Origin: an uncultured Pseudomonadales bacterium
GTDB taxonomy: Bacteria > Pseudomonadota > Gammaproteobacteria > Pseudomonadales > UBA7434
DNA length: 64,000 bases
Direction of reading: 5' to 3'
NCBI GenBank assembly: GCA_905478995.1
Contig: CAJQKT010000022.1
Location: 20,807-84,806, forward strand
Position numbers and translations under genes: made by a program. The stretch's first letter is position 1. Every line of letters begins with the position of its first letter. Under the pieces are notes generated by a model. That model had not been told where the DNA came from and did no database searches. It worked only from the letters and a program-made list of their open reading frames with translations. Of this stretch, positions 46,039 through 56,176 are shown one piece after another.

Positions 46039-46704
46039 TTAATCAAAAAATTGCACTGTTTCAGCTAATTCCGCGCGCCCCATTTTAACCTCGTTAATTT
46101 TTGCCTCAGCATCGGCATAGCCAAATGAAAGCCCACAAAGAATGCCGTTGTCTTGTGGGATATTGGCTAAATCAAACACCGGTTTCGGAAAAAAAGCCAG
46201 CGCACCCTGCGGGCAACTCGCCAACCCTCGCTCTACCATCAATAGCATGAGCGACTGCAAATAAATACCTATATCAACTGCGTTAATTGGCCCCATCGTT
46301 TTTGGCATCGAGATAAATGCCACGTGCGGCGCACCAAAAAACTGCCAGTTCTTTACCATCAATGCATTGCGTGCATCTTTGTCTTCACGAGCAATACCCA
46401 TGGTAGTGTAATAGCCAGCTGCGCAAGCGTATTGCCGATCTTTGTATACACCGGCTAGATCTTGGTCAAAAGCCTGAAACGCTTGCTCTGGCTTTTTACC
46501 CAGCATGATTTCAGTCACCAACGCATTTTCCAGCGCATCGCGTTTTTCACCCGAAACTACCGACACATGCCACGGCTGAGTATTGCAGTTAGATGGACTC
46601 TCTTGTGCAATAGAAAATATCTCACGAATCACTTCAGCAGGCACTGGATCCGGCTTAAAGCCTCGAATAGTTCGGCGTGACTGCATGGCTTGAGTAACAT
46701 TCAT
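46039..46704 (-). CDS. Nitroreductase family protein
   Basis: A 221-residue FMN-dependent NAD(P)H oxidoreductase. The family N-terminus RRTIRGF-KPDPVP and the SPSNCNTQPWHVSVVSG motif (near residue 35) are complete, and the ASCPQGALAFFP and GLSFGYAD segments carry the FMN site. It could reduce nitroaromatics, quinones or, in this subfamily, certain enones. The AGGAG ribosome site is upstream of ATG 46704. It lies between the acyl-CoA synthetase (convergent) and fghA. Confidence 0.88.
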   Translation of the reverse strand: MNVTQAMQSRRTIRGFKPDPVPAEVIREIFSIAQESPSNCNTQPWHVSVVSGEKRDALENALVTEIMLGKKPEQAFQAFDQDLAGVYKDRQYACAAGYYTTMGIAREDKDARNALMVKNWQFFGAPHVAFISMPKTMGPINAVDIGIYLQSLMLLMVERGLASCPQGALAFFPKPVFDLANIPQDNGILCGLSFGYADAEAKINEVKMGRAELAETVQFFD

Positions 46705-46769
46705 TATTAATAGCTCCTATAAAACTGATGGTTGGCGACTTAGGCAAAACACCTAATACAACGCCCAAA

Positions 46770-47612
46770 TTAAGTGGATAAAAATTTAGCATGAAAAGCG
46801 ATGTGTTCTGCTATAAAACTGGCAATAAAAAAATACGAGTGATCGTAACCCTCCTGGAAGCGAATATTCATGGAGTAATTCGCTGCGGTGCTCACCTCAA
46901 CTAAACGCTCGGTTTGTAGTTGCTGAACCAAAAACTCATCGGCAGTGCCCTGGTCAACCAACACCGGCAAATGGTGGCTCGCTTGTCCCACCAATGCACA
47001 GGCATCATAGGCCTGCCAATCGGCTCTATTACCGCCTAAATAGCCACCTAAGGCTTTTTCGCCCCATGCACAGGTTGATGGCGAAACAATGGGGGCAAAC
47101 GCCGACACACAGCGGTACTGCGCCGGTTGTTTTAGTGCCGCAATTAACGCACCGTGCCCACCCATCGAGTGCCCTGAAATACTTGAGCGGCTTGCATCAA
47201 TAGGGAAATGCTCAGCCATTAACTCGGGCAATTCAGCCGTGACATAGCTGTACATTTGATAATTTTCGAGCCACGGTGACTGAGTTGCATCAACGTAAAA
47301 TCCAGCGCCCAAGCCAAAGTCCCAACTGCCTTGCGGGTCATCGGCCACGTGGTCGCCACGCGGGCTGGTATCCGGGCAGACGATGGCAACACCATACTGC
47401 GCGGCATATTGTTGAGCGCCGGCTTTAAACACAAAATTTTGCTCGTTACAGGTTAATCCCGACAACCAATAAAGCACGGGCACTGGGCTTAGCTGTGCTT
47501 GCGGCGGTAAGTAAACCGAAAACCGCATGGTACAAGCCAATACCTTCGACTGATGCTGGTATTGCAGTTGCTGACCACCAAACAGCTTATTTGCGGCTAA
47601 CTTTTTAATCAT
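46770..47612 (-). CDS. fghA: S-formylglutathione hydrolase
   Basis: Serine esterase that releases formate and glutathione in formaldehyde detoxification. The nucleophile is in GHSMGGHGAL near residue 147, with Asp in DQGTADEFL and His in DHSYFFI. The N-terminal SGLTCNEQNFVFKAGAQQYAA matches esterase D. The 280 residues are typical. Its ATG overlaps frmA's stop (TAATG), so the two are translationally coupled. Confidence 0.95.
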   Translation of the reverse strand: MIKKLAANKLFGGQQLQYQHQSKVLACTMRFSVYLPPQAQLSPVPVLYWLSGLTCNEQNFVFKAGAQQYAAQYGVAIVCPDTSPRGDHVADDPQGSWDFGLGAGFYVDATQSPWLENYQMYSYVTAELPELMAEHFPIDASRSSISGHSMGGHGALIAALKQPAQYRCVSAFAPIVSPSTCAWGEKALGGYLGGNRADWQAYDACALVGQASHHLPVLVDQGTADEFLVQQLQTERLVEVSTAANYSMNIRFQEGYDHSYFFIASFIAEHIAFHAKFLST

Positions 47613-48718
47613 TAATAAAGCACCACCGAGCGGATGGATTGACCGGCATGCATTAAATCAAAGGCATCATTAATTTTTTCGAGTGGCATGGTGTGAGTAA
47701 TTAAATCATCAATGTTGATTTTTCCGTCCATATACCAATCGACAATACGAGGTACATCAGTCCGGCCTCTAGCGCCACCAAATGCGGAGCCTTTCCATGA
47801 ACGCCCGGTGACCAATTGAAACGGTCGCGTAGAAATTTCTTGGCCCGCGCCCGCCACACCAATAATGTAGCACTCGCCCCAGCCTTTGTGGCAACACTCA
47901 AGCGCCTGACGCATAGTATTGACGTTTCCAATACATTCAAAACTGTAATCGGCACCGCCACCGGTCACATCAACAATGGCATCAACAATATTTTCAACTT
48001 TGTTCGGATTGATAAAATGCGTCATACCGAATTGCTTAGCGAGTGATATTTTACTCTCGTTAATATCAATACCAATAATTTTATTGGCCCCCACCATTTT
48101 GGCGCCTTGAATGACGTTCAGTCCAATACCACCTAAACCAAACACCACAACATTGGCACCCGGCTCCACCTTTGCATCGAAAGCCACCGCACCAATGCCG
48201 GTCGTTACGCCACAACCTATGTAGCAAATTTTATCGAAGGGCGCATCTTCGCGCACTTTGGCCACGGCAATTTCGGGCAATACCGTGAAGTTGGAAAAAG
48301 TCGAGCATCCCATGTAATGCAAAATAGGCTCGCCATCAAGCGTAAACCGACTGCTACCATTAGGCATAACGCCGCGACCTTGCGTTTCACGAATGGCTTG
48401 GCAGAGGTTGGTTTTGGGGTGCAAACAAAAATTGCACTCGCGGCATTCAGGCGTATACAAAGGAATGACATGATCACCGGGGCTGACCGACTTTACACCC
48501 GCACCTATCTCTACCACTACACCGGCTCCCTCATGTCCAAGAATCGCAGGAAACGCACCCTCGGGATCATCGCCTGACAGGGTAAAGGCATCGGTATGAC
48601 AAACACCCGTGGCCTTAATCTCTACCAGAACTTCGCCGGCCTGCGGACCTTGCAATTCAACGTCGGCTATTTCAAGCGGTTTGCCGGCTTGAAAGGCAAT
48701 GGCGGCGCGTGTTTTCAT
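47612..48718 (-). CDS. frmA: S-(hydroxymethyl)glutathione dehydrogenase (class III ADH)
   Basis: Oxidises the glutathione adduct of formaldehyde to S-formylglutathione with NAD. Zinc ligands appear in [14 protein letters not shown] and [12 protein letters not shown] (catalytic zinc) and in [15 protein letters not shown] (structural zinc, near residue 93). The cofactor motif [15 protein letters not shown] is near residue 194. At 368 residues it is normal. A GAGGATGAG ribosome site precedes ATG 48718. It forms a two-gene operon with fghA. Confidence 0.97.
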   Translation of the reverse strand: MKTRAAIAFQAGKPLEIADVELQGPQAGEVLVEIKATGVCHTDAFTLSGDDPEGAFPAILGHEGAGVVVEIGAGVKSVSPGDHVIPLYTPECRECNFCLHPKTNLCQAIRETQGRGVMPNGSSRFTLDGEPILHYMGCSTFSNFTVLPEIAVAKVREDAPFDKICYIGCGVTTGIGAVAFDAKVEPGANVVVFGLGGIGLNVIQGAKMVGANKIIGIDINESKISLAKQFGMTHFINPNKVENIVDAIVDVTGGGADYSFECIGNVNTMRQALECCHKGWGECYIIGVAGAGQEISTRPFQLVTGRSWKGSAFGGARGRTDVPRIVDWYMDGKINIDDLITHTMPLEKINDAFDLMHAGQSIRSVVLY

Positions 48719-48799
48719 GAACTCATCCTCTATTAATAAATGCTTTTCTCTAACGCAATGAAAACATGGGGGCCATTAAAAAGCAGCCGCCATGACTAT

Positions 48800-50098
48800 T
48801 TAATCTGGCCGATCGTGGGTGGCAAAATGGCGTCCAAGAAAAACCCCAACAGCCGCCCATAAAGTGGCAATGGCTGCCCCTACCAATGCCACGCCGGCTA
48901 CACCTAAACCTAACAATGCAGTCAATGCTGTGAATGACCAACCCCAAAAAACATCGCCACCACGGTAAACCACTACATCAATCACCTGCTTGGCCTTAAA
49001 TCGCGTTTCTCGGTCAACAATTGTAAAGAGCATCTCTCGCGCAGGACGAGTAATGCCGTAGTTACCCGCGCGACGAAATATTTGCAGTGCCACCACCATC
49101 CAGACCAGCGGCACCAATGCCACAGTTAACAAACCCAGCACAATACAAACCGGCACCAATGCCAGCGTCAGCGCAAGCCCAAAGCGGCTGGCCAGTCGCG
49201 AGGTAATAAACATGCCAGAGATAATTGTTAGGGTATTGGTTGCCACGTCAATCAGCGCCCAATACTGCGTGCGCTGCTCACGACTAAAATCGACCATAAG
49301 ATTCTTTAATTCAAAATAAACGAAACTGCCAATACCGGCATATAAAAAGATAAACAAACCAATACCTAACAAAAACGGCGTTTTAAAAAAAACCTGGTAG
49401 CCCGCCAAGGGGTTACCACCCAAGCCTTTTTGCATAGCCATATCGGCGTGCACATCGTGATTGCCCAAATCAACATGCTTAAGATGTTGGATATAAAATA
49501 TCAGCGGTATGGTCGCCATTAGAACTAAGCTTGCAATGAGCAGTAAATTACTGATGCCTATATTCTCGGCAAAAAGTGCGGGTATGGCCGGCCCTACAAT
49601 GGCGCCAATGCTTGCACCGGTAGTAATAAAACCAAACAAACGCGTCGACTGGTCTTTGTTAAAGGTATCGGACATAAAACTCCAAAAGACCGAAACCTGA
49701 AACAAACTAAACACACTCACCCAAACATAAAAAGCTTTATTCACCCAGTCGACATTAACTGAGCTGCCCAACAAAATATAAACACCGACAAAAGTACTGG
49801 CAAAAAATCCATAAATTCCCGGCACCAAGTAGCGCAACTGGACACGCGAAACAAAATAGCCGTGAATGGCCGCGGCAATAAAGCTAAACAAAAAAGTAAA
49901 GGTCCACAATACGCTCACTTGCGCATCGCTCCAATCGCTGGCCATTGCATCACGCACTGGCCGCAAAATGTAATAGGCTGCCATTAAAACAAACACCAAG
50001 GTAAACGAGACCATCGCAGCACGTAGTTCATGCGGCTCTATTTTTGCCGTAAACTGCATCAATCGCTTCATACGGGCGAATAGATGAACACTCATCAA
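48800..50098 (-). CDS. NTT/MFS-like transporter (nucleotide-carrier superfamily)
   Basis: A 432-residue membrane protein with about 11-12 helices. The start AAYYILRPVRDAMASDWS and the following helices resemble NTP/NDP-exchange (Npt1/Tlc) carriers of intracellular bacteria, a group that also occurs in free-living gammaproteobacteria and merges into the major facilitator superfamily. Key substrate residues cannot be identified by eye, so the substrate is unknown. An ATG 3 or 27 bases in could also be the start. It stands alone between the frm operon and the cytochrome b561 gene. Confidence 0.72.
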   Translation of the reverse strand: MMSVHLFARMKRLMQFTAKIEPHELRAAMVSFTLVFVLMAAYYILRPVRDAMASDWSDAQVSVLWTFTFLFSFIAAAIHGYFVSRVQLRYLVPGIYGFFASTFVGVYILLGSSVNVDWVNKAFYVWVSVFSLFQVSVFWSFMSDTFNKDQSTRLFGFITTGASIGAIVGPAIPALFAENIGISNLLLIASLVLMATIPLIFYIQHLKHVDLGNHDVHADMAMQKGLGGNPLAGYQVFFKTPFLLGIGLFIFLYAGIGSFVYFELKNLMVDFSREQRTQYWALIDVATNTLTIISGMFITSRLASRFGLALTLALVPVCIVLGLLTVALVPLVWMVVALQIFRRAGNYGITRPAREMLFTIVDRETRFKAKQVIDVVVYRGGDVFWGWSFTALTALLGLGVAGVALVGAAIATLWAAVGVFLGRHFATHDRPD

Positions 50099-50214
50099 AT
50101 ACTCCTCAAAGCTATCTAACTAGAACAAGTCGCGTCACTAATCACACAGCCAAAAATAAAAAACGTTAAATCACTACCGCTCAGATTGAACTTGGAAATC
50201 TTAGCGGACGGTCA

Positions 50215-51456
50215 CTATTCGCCGGATTGCTCCAACCACACATCAACCAATACGCGCACATCAAAGCCTACGCTCGGGTCATCGGCCCAAGCACCATTGC
50301 CTACGCCAAATACTACTCGCGGCACTACAGCCTCACCCAGCAAGCGCACTGTGCCGTCAGGCTGCTCATCCCAACTGAACAATAAGTCAACCGCTTGCTC
50401 TATGCCTTTTAAACGTAACAGGCCGTGCGCAACAAAACCCTCGGTGGTACGACTGAAACGTTGTGCGATGAATTGGGCAGTGGGGAAACTCGCAAAATCG
50501 AGCCACTGAGAGTCGCCTAGGAAGCTGTCCATATCGGGCGCACCAATCATGGCACTAGTCACGTCGATGCTTACATCAAAAGAGGCACCGGCTAAATGTT
50601 CGGCGTGAAAAATAATACGCGGCGTAAAACGCTCAAACTTGCCTGTAAAATCGGCACCTACGTAAGAGCCAACAAAACCTAGCTCGCTAGAGGCTGGCCG
50701 CATCACCCAGCTCGGCGGTTTGGTTAACAACGAACTAACCGGATCGGCCTGCGGAACGACGACATTAGCTGACGGTGCTGCCACTGTGTCGGCAACCTCA
50801 CCTATCGTCACAATCGAATTAGAAGTCGACTGGGCCCTAGACCACGACAAAACAATCACCACACCGATAATTGCTCCAAGCCCAGATAAAAATTTACCTG
50901 TGCTCCAGCGTTTGGGCAGCATACGCGGCAGCACAATCAACCCCTGCATGTTGTGCCTAACAGCCATAGCAATATGCCCTAGTACTAACGCCGCTAACGC
51001 AATAAATAAAAACTCATGCGCATCCGAAGCGATGTCTTTCATTGAGCTATCAGACGGCCATATTAACGGCACTTCAAAAAGATCAAACCAGCGAAAGGGA
51101 AAGTTTGCCGCAGAGGTCAGCAACCAGCCACTCAGCGGTAGCAAAATTGCGACCGCGTAAATCGCCCCATGCCCTAAACCTGCCAGCTTTTGCTGCATGG
51201 ATGATAAGCCTTCAACAGGTTCTGGGTCGCTTGAACAAACCCGCCAAACGACACGCAAAAACATCACCAACAGCACCGACAGGCCAAATGATTTATGCGT
51301 AACAAATAATTTTAACTTAGCTGGCGACAAGTCTTGCTCATCGGCTAAAAAACCCAAAGTCGCGGCAACTATCAACAAGACTACGACTAACCAATGAAAA
51401 AATTTCGCCGGTTTAGGCCATACCGCTAGCTTGGCTCGCTGTACTAAATCGTTCAT
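50215..51456 (-). CDS. Cytochrome b561 fused to a periplasmic YceI-like domain
   Basis: A 413-residue fusion. Residues 1-200 form a four-helix di-heme cytochrome b561 (haem His in FFHWLVVVLL, HKSFGLS, GHGAIYAVAILLPLSG and LGHIAMAVRH). A further hydrophobic segment (FLSGLGAIIGVVIVLSW) and a polar linker lead to a C-terminal YceI lipocalin-like domain (from about residue 240: ASSELGFVGSYVGADFTGKFERF). YceI binds long lipids such as polyisoprenoids, so electron transfer to a lipid or quinone is possible. Separate genes are common; the single-chain form is less so. The ATG at 51456 is an uncertain start; a TTG at 51480 is an alternative. Confidence 0.85.
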   Translation of the reverse strand: MNDLVQRAKLAVWPKPAKFFHWLVVVLLIVAATLGFLADEQDLSPAKLKLFVTHKSFGLSVLLVMFLRVVWRVCSSDPEPVEGLSSMQQKLAGLGHGAIYAVAILLPLSGWLLTSAANFPFRWFDLFEVPLIWPSDSSMKDIASDAHEFLFIALAALVLGHIAMAVRHNMQGLIVLPRMLPKRWSTGKFLSGLGAIIGVVIVLSWSRAQSTSNSIVTIGEVADTVAAPSANVVVPQADPVSSLLTKPPSWVMRPASSELGFVGSYVGADFTGKFERFTPRIIFHAEHLAGASFDVSIDVTSAMIGAPDMDSFLGDSQWLDFASFPTAQFIAQRFSRTTEGFVAHGLLRLKGIEQAVDLLFSWDEQPDGTVRLLGEAVVPRVVFGVGNGAWADDPSVGFDVRVLVDVWLEQSGE

Positions 51457-51570
51457 TATTTTATTGCAGCCTCCAACCAATCAGCAAACTCTCAACCCTC
51501 CAACCTTTCAAGCTAAAAAAGATATTCCGAAAACCTATCGGGCAAAATGGTGCAATAACCTTGCAAAAAC

Positions 51571-51614
51571 AGCCATAACAAAAGACCCGCGTTAGCGGGT
51601 CTTTTGTTATGGCT
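51571..51614. terminator. Unusually long 20-base terminator hairpin
   Basis: A perfect 20-base stem (arms beginning AGCCATAACAAAAG and ending CTTTTGTTATGGCT) with a four-base GTTA loop lies 20 bases past the RND pump stop. The GC-rich top (GACCCGC/GCGGGTC) is flanked by AAAA/TTTT, so it acts in both directions, mainly for the minus-strand pump operon. Confidence 0.85.
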
Positions 51615-51633
51615 GGCAAAATCTTCAAAAACG

Positions 51634-54600
51634 CTACGACGCCGATTTAACTGCCGATGAAGAGCCGTCACCGCCAGCATTAAACCACCCCAATACCCAA
51701 TATTTAATGTCTCGAGCTATCAATAGATTCACCGGCACCAATAACAGCGTAATGGCTGTAGCAAAAAGAATACCGCAGCCTAATGATATCGCCATGGGCA
51801 CCAAAAACAACGACTGGGTGTTCGTGACAACCATCATCGGCATCAAGCCAAAAAATGTAGTCAACGAGGTTAAGATCACCGCCCTAAAACGTTTGACGCC
51901 CGCCTCCTCTACAGCCTCATCCAAAGTACTCCCTTCATTGGTTGACTGACCAACAAAATCAACCAGCACGAGGCTGTCGTTAATGACCACGCCAATCAAA
52001 GCCATTAGCCCCATGTAGCTCAACATGGTCATAGGATGACCCAACAACATATGCCCTACTACTGCTCCAACTAGACTAAAAGGAATGACTGACATAACAA
52101 TAAACGGCTTGCCATACGATTTTAACGGCAGCGCGAGCAAGCAATAGATAAAAAACAACAGGCCAAACATCGATAAAACTAATACTTGAGAGGACTCTCG
52201 CTGCTCTTTTGCTTCACCTTCAAAGCTGTAACTTACGTCAGGATAATTAACTAACAGCTGATCGATATAGCCTCGCAGATCATCCATAAGCGCCAAAGCA
52301 TTGGTTTTCTCCTTGTTGAAATCTGCCGTGACGTTAATCACTCGATAGCGATCAATGCGCTTGATTTGAGCCGGGCCTACCTCAGGAGAGATTTGCGCCA
52401 CATGAGCCAACGGTATGCGCTGACCATCAGGTGTCTCAATTAATAACTCATCTAACGTTGCCGCATTGCTTCGCTCGCTTTTTGGCAAGCGTATCAGCAC
52501 ACGCACATCGTCTCTGCCACGCTGTATGCGTTGAGCTTCGAACCCGCGAAAAGCCTGGCTAATTTGACCGAGTACTGCAGACCTTGTTAAACCCAACACT
52601 TGCCCTTGCTGAGTCAGCTCGACGTGCAGCTCTTCTTTGCCCTGCGCTAGACTATCAGCAATATCAAAAACCGTGGGGTACTCAGTCAATCGCTGCTTGA
52701 CCTGCGCCGTCACCTCATCAAGACGATCAAAGGAAGCGCCAGCAAACTGAACATTAATGGGATCACCCACGCTAAAAATTTCGGCACGGTACCTAATCTC
52801 GTCGGCGCCGGCCACTGTGCCAATACGTTTACGCCACTCTCGCGTGACCTCCTGAGACTCAACCGAGACAGGACGATTCTCGGGTGAAAGTAATTCAATA
52901 GCCACCGTACCTATGTTTGAGGCATTGCCACCGGCGCCGCGCTGCGCTCCCGTCACTGCCAGCACATGGCGAACAGAGCTATTGCCCTGATCATCTGAAT
53001 AATACGCTTCAAGCTCTCTGGCCACGCTGGCAATGCGCGTAATATGGCGATCGGTGACTTCGAAGGGCGTACCGACTGGCATTGTCAGTGAAACCACCAC
53101 GGTTTCAGCCGGTACTCGAGGCATAAAAGTAAACCGCACCCAGCCACTAGACAGCAAGGCCACGGTGATGGCGAAAACACCGATGAAACTGACCAATATG
53201 CTATAACGGTTGCGCAGTGCTTTTACTAACAAAGGCTGGTAGTACTTTAAAATAAAACGCTCAAACCCATTGGCCACCTTCATCTGCCACGCCAACAGTT
53301 TATTTTTCTTTTGGCGATCAGTGGGCGGTTTTAGGCGTTTCAAATGCGCCGGTAAAATCAACTTGGTTTCAATAAGCGAAATCAACAAAACAGAAATAAC
53401 CACTGCCGGAATAGGCGCTGTCATTCTGCCTAACATACCGTCCATCAACGCCAAAGGAACAAACGCTGCGATGGTAGTAAGCACTCCAAACGTAACAGGT
53501 ATGGCCACACGGTTGGTACCATGAATAGCGGCATCTACTCCGCTGCGGCCAGACTGCAAGCTCGAATAGATACTCTCGCCCGTTACAATCGCGTCATCAA
53601 CCACCAAACCTAACACCAAAATAAAACCGAATAGGCTCATAATATTAATGGTGTGCCCAAAGTAACTAAGCAGCATGGTTGAACCGATAAAACTTATAGG
53701 AATACCCACCAGCACCCAAAATGCTACCGCTGGCCGTAAAAATATAGCTAACAGCAGCATCACTAAAATGCTTCCCTGTACCATGCTTTTGGTCAAAGCA
53801 GAGATGCGCTTTTTTAAATAGGCCGCATCGTCATCCCAATAGGACAGATTAATACCGGCAGGCAGCAGGATTTGCTGGTCTTCGATATATTGCCTTACCG
53901 TGCTCGAAACCTGGATCGCGCTTTGCTTACCCACACGAGAAACAGCAACAGTCACGCTGTTATCGCCGTTAAACGTTGAATTGAGGCCATCTTCGGTAAA
54001 ACTGTCGCGCACCGTAGCCACATCACCAAGGCGAATGAGGGAACCATCGGCATTGCTTTGAATAACAATGGCCTCGAAATCACCACGGCGATACGCCTGA
54101 CCCTGCGAGCGAATAAGAATGTCGCCGCCCCTCGTGCGTAAGTTCCCCGCCGAAATATCCTGCGAGCTAGCCTGCACGGCACTAGCTACATCTGCCAACG
54201 ACATGCCCAAATTACGCAAGGTATCTTGAGGTACCTCAATATTTATTTCATAAGCGCGCTCATAGCGTAATTCTGCTTGGGTAATGCCTTTTAGGCGCAG
54301 GATATCTTCACGCACTTTCTCGGCATAAATTTGAATTTCATCTCTGCTCAATTCACCTGAAACAACAACCGAGATAACGGCATAGTTGAACTGCCGTAAA
54401 TTGATAATCGGCTTTTCGGCGTCCACCGGAAACGTGTTGATCGCATCGACCCGCGATTTTACGTCGGCCAGCATTGCGCGCGCGTCATAGCCGCTATCGA
54501 CTTCCAGCCTAATGGTGGTACTGCCCTCACGTGACAGACTCACCATTTCCTTAATGCCTTCTAAATCTTGCACCGCCTCTTCAATGCGCACGGCCACACC

Positions 54601-54786
54601 CAACTCAATGTCTTCTGGCGTTGAGCCGCGTAATGCCACCTGTATAGAGATCGAGTCAGACTCCCCAGAGGGAAAGGTTTCAACTTGCAGCTGAGTAAAA
54701 AAAGCGATGGCGCCACCCATGATGATGAGCCACATCAACAAATTGGCCGCTACGCTATTTCGTGCAAACCACTCAATCACCGGCAA
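51634..54786 (-). CDS. RND efflux transporter permease
   Basis: A 1050-residue inner-membrane proton-driven pump of the AcrB/MdtB type that exports drugs, detergents or other compounds with a membrane-fusion protein and an outer-membrane channel. It has the duplicated 12-helix architecture with two large periplasmic loops; the proton-relay Asp pair is in GLVVDDAIVTGES near residue 400. Substrate cannot be told. It overlaps the end of the fusion-protein gene by 14 bases. No outer-membrane factor gene adjoins, so a TolC-like protein elsewhere must serve. Confidence 0.93.
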   Translation of the reverse strand: MPVIEWFARNSVAANLLMWLIIMGGAIAFFTQLQVETFPSGESDSISIQVALRGSTPEDIELGVAVRIEEAVQDLEGIKEMVSLSREGSTTIRLEVDSGYDARAMLADVKSRVDAINTFPVDAEKPIINLRQFNYAVISVVVSGELSRDEIQIYAEKVREDILRLKGITQAELRYERAYEINIEVPQDTLRNLGMSLADVASAVQASSQDISAGNLRTRGGDILIRSQGQAYRRGDFEAIVIQSNADGSLIRLGDVATVRDSFTEDGLNSTFNGDNSVTVAVSRVGKQSAIQVSSTVRQYIEDQQILLPAGINLSYWDDDAAYLKKRISALTKSMVQGSILVMLLLAIFLRPAVAFWVLVGIPISFIGSTMLLSYFGHTINIMSLFGFILVLGLVVDDAIVTGESIYSSLQSGRSGVDAAIHGTNRVAIPVTFGVLTTIAAFVPLALMDGMLGRMTAPIPAVVISVLLISLIETKLILPAHLKRLKPPTDRQKKNKLLAWQMKVANGFERFILKYYQPLLVKALRNRYSILVSFIGVFAITVALLSSGWVRFTFMPRVPAETVVVSLTMPVGTPFEVTDRHITRIASVARELEAYYSDDQGNSSVRHVLAVTGAQRGAGGNASNIGTVAIELLSPENRPVSVESQEVTREWRKRIGTVAGADEIRYRAEIFSVGDPINVQFAGASFDRLDEVTAQVKQRLTEYPTVFDIADSLAQGKEELHVELTQQGQVLGLTRSAVLGQISQAFRGFEAQRIQRGRDDVRVLIRLPKSERSNAATLDELLIETPDGQRIPLAHVAQISPEVGPAQIKRIDRYRVINVTADFNKEKTNALALMDDLRGYIDQLLVNYPDVSYSFEGEAKEQRESSQVLVLSMFGLLFFIYCLLALPLKSYGKPFIVMSVIPFSLVGAVVGHMLLGHPMTMLSYMGLMALIGVVINDSLVLVDFVGQSTNEGSTLDEAVEEAGVKRFRAVILTSLTTFFGLMPMMVVTNTQSLFLVPMAISLGCGILFATAITLLLVPVNLLIARDIKYWVLGWFNAGGDGSSSAVKSAS

Positions 54787-56104
54787 CTGCCTCAGGTGAA
54801 GTGGCAGGCGAAATATCTAATGGCTTAGCCTGAGGTTCATCCGCTATTTTCGTCACCGACGTTTCATCTTTAACCACTAAAACTGGCGTACCCGAAAAAA
54901 CTTGTCCTAGCGAACTTAGCACAAGCTCTTGCCCAGCGGCTAGGCCATCGCCAATGAGTGCTTCAACTTCATTTTGCCAAGCAATGCGAATAGGCTTGCG
55001 CTGCAGCAAACCCTCCTCAACCACGTAAACAAAACTGCCTTGGTAAATCGCAGAAACCGGAATCACAATAGCATTTTCGAGTACTTTACCTGCCACCTTC
55101 GCAGTTACATATTGGCCTATCTTAATTTGCGGCTGACGACCGGCTTGACCTTTCGAACGGTCGACTAACGATTGTCTTGAGGTGGCGGGCACTATAGCAA
55201 ACTCAACCACCTCCGCATCTGCCGTTGCATAGGGGTCATCGATTTCGGCAATCACGTGCAATTGGCGCGACGTACTATCAATTGCGCTCTCGGTGCGAAC
55301 TACTGCGCCTTGCCAGACCTGATTAGCTACTAGGCCAGAAAACAGCTCAACACGCGGAAATACTTGACCCGCACTTTGGGTGTCTCTGTAAACTTCGGGT
55401 AAATCGATATAGGCAAGGTCACGATCTCTAATTGGCAGCCGCACTTCGAGCTTACTGATGGCATAGATTTCTCCGAGCACCGAGTTGACACTCACCACCT
55501 GCCCTAAATCGACATTGCTGCTCATCACCCTGCCATCGTAAGGTGCGACGATCGTGGTTCTCTCTAAATCTAACCGAACCTTTTCCAAATTAGATTGCGC
55601 CGAAATGAGATTAGCTTCAGCGGCTTTTAACTGCGGCTTACGCAACAAAAAATCATTGGGCTGGTTGGCCCTACCCAAACTCTTCCAGTCACGCAGGGCC
55701 AGCTCCGACTGCGCTTTTTCTTCCTCAAGTGCAGCCTGAGCAGCCAACAGCTGCGCCTCAGCTATTTTGACATCAGCACGATAATCTCGGTCGTCAATAG
55801 TCAGCAGTGAGTCGCCCGCCTTGAAAAAGCCGCCGTTATCAAAGTCATCCGAGACCTGAACAATTTGCCCGGCAATTTGCGCCACTAACAGACTTTGCGT
55901 ACGAGGGCTTACCGTGCCATAGCTCTCAACATTCACTTGATAGTTTTGAGCCGCCAGCACCTGCGTCTTTACGCTCATTTGCGGAGCATTATCCGGAGTA
56001 CGACTAGGCTGCTTGGGTGAGAAGACTTTTAAAGCCACCGCCAAACCTACCAGAACAACAAAAAGCAACACCGGCATTACACGCCTGCTTATGGTGATTT
56101 TCAA
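54773..56104 (-). CDS. RND efflux membrane fusion protein
   Basis: A 443-residue periplasmic adaptor with an N-terminal membrane anchor (VLLFVVLVGLAVALKVF). The barrel-sandwich hybrid halves (VAQIAGQIVQVSDDFDNGGFFKAGDSLLTIDDRDY and TIVAPYDGRVMSSNVDLGQVV) enclose a long coiled-coil hairpin rich in Ala, Leu and Glu (residues 110-165). It bridges the RND pump to an outer-membrane channel. Its position upstream of and overlapping the pump gene makes the pair an operon. A Pro/Ala-rich tail of about 40 residues extends the usual length. Confidence 0.92.
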   Translation of the reverse strand: MKITISRRVMPVLLFVVLVGLAVALKVFSPKQPSRTPDNAPQMSVKTQVLAAQNYQVNVESYGTVSPRTQSLLVAQIAGQIVQVSDDFDNGGFFKAGDSLLTIDDRDYRADVKIAEAQLLAAQAALEEEKAQSELALRDWKSLGRANQPNDFLLRKPQLKAAEANLISAQSNLEKVRLDLERTTIVAPYDGRVMSSNVDLGQVVSVNSVLGEIYAISKLEVRLPIRDRDLAYIDLPEVYRDTQSAGQVFPRVELFSGLVANQVWQGAVVRTESAIDSTSRQLHVIAEIDDPYATADAEVVEFAIVPATSRQSLVDRSKGQAGRQPQIKIGQYVTAKVAGKVLENAIVIPVSAIYQGSFVYVVEEGLLQRKPIRIAWQNEVEALIGDGLAAGQELVLSSLGQVFSGTPVLVVKDETSVTKIADEPQAKPLDISPATSPEAVAGD

Positions 56105-56176
56105 ATACCTACCCCATTCACTAAAAAAATAACTAACTCACACAAACTACTTATCAAACAACGTATGTGTTGCTAG

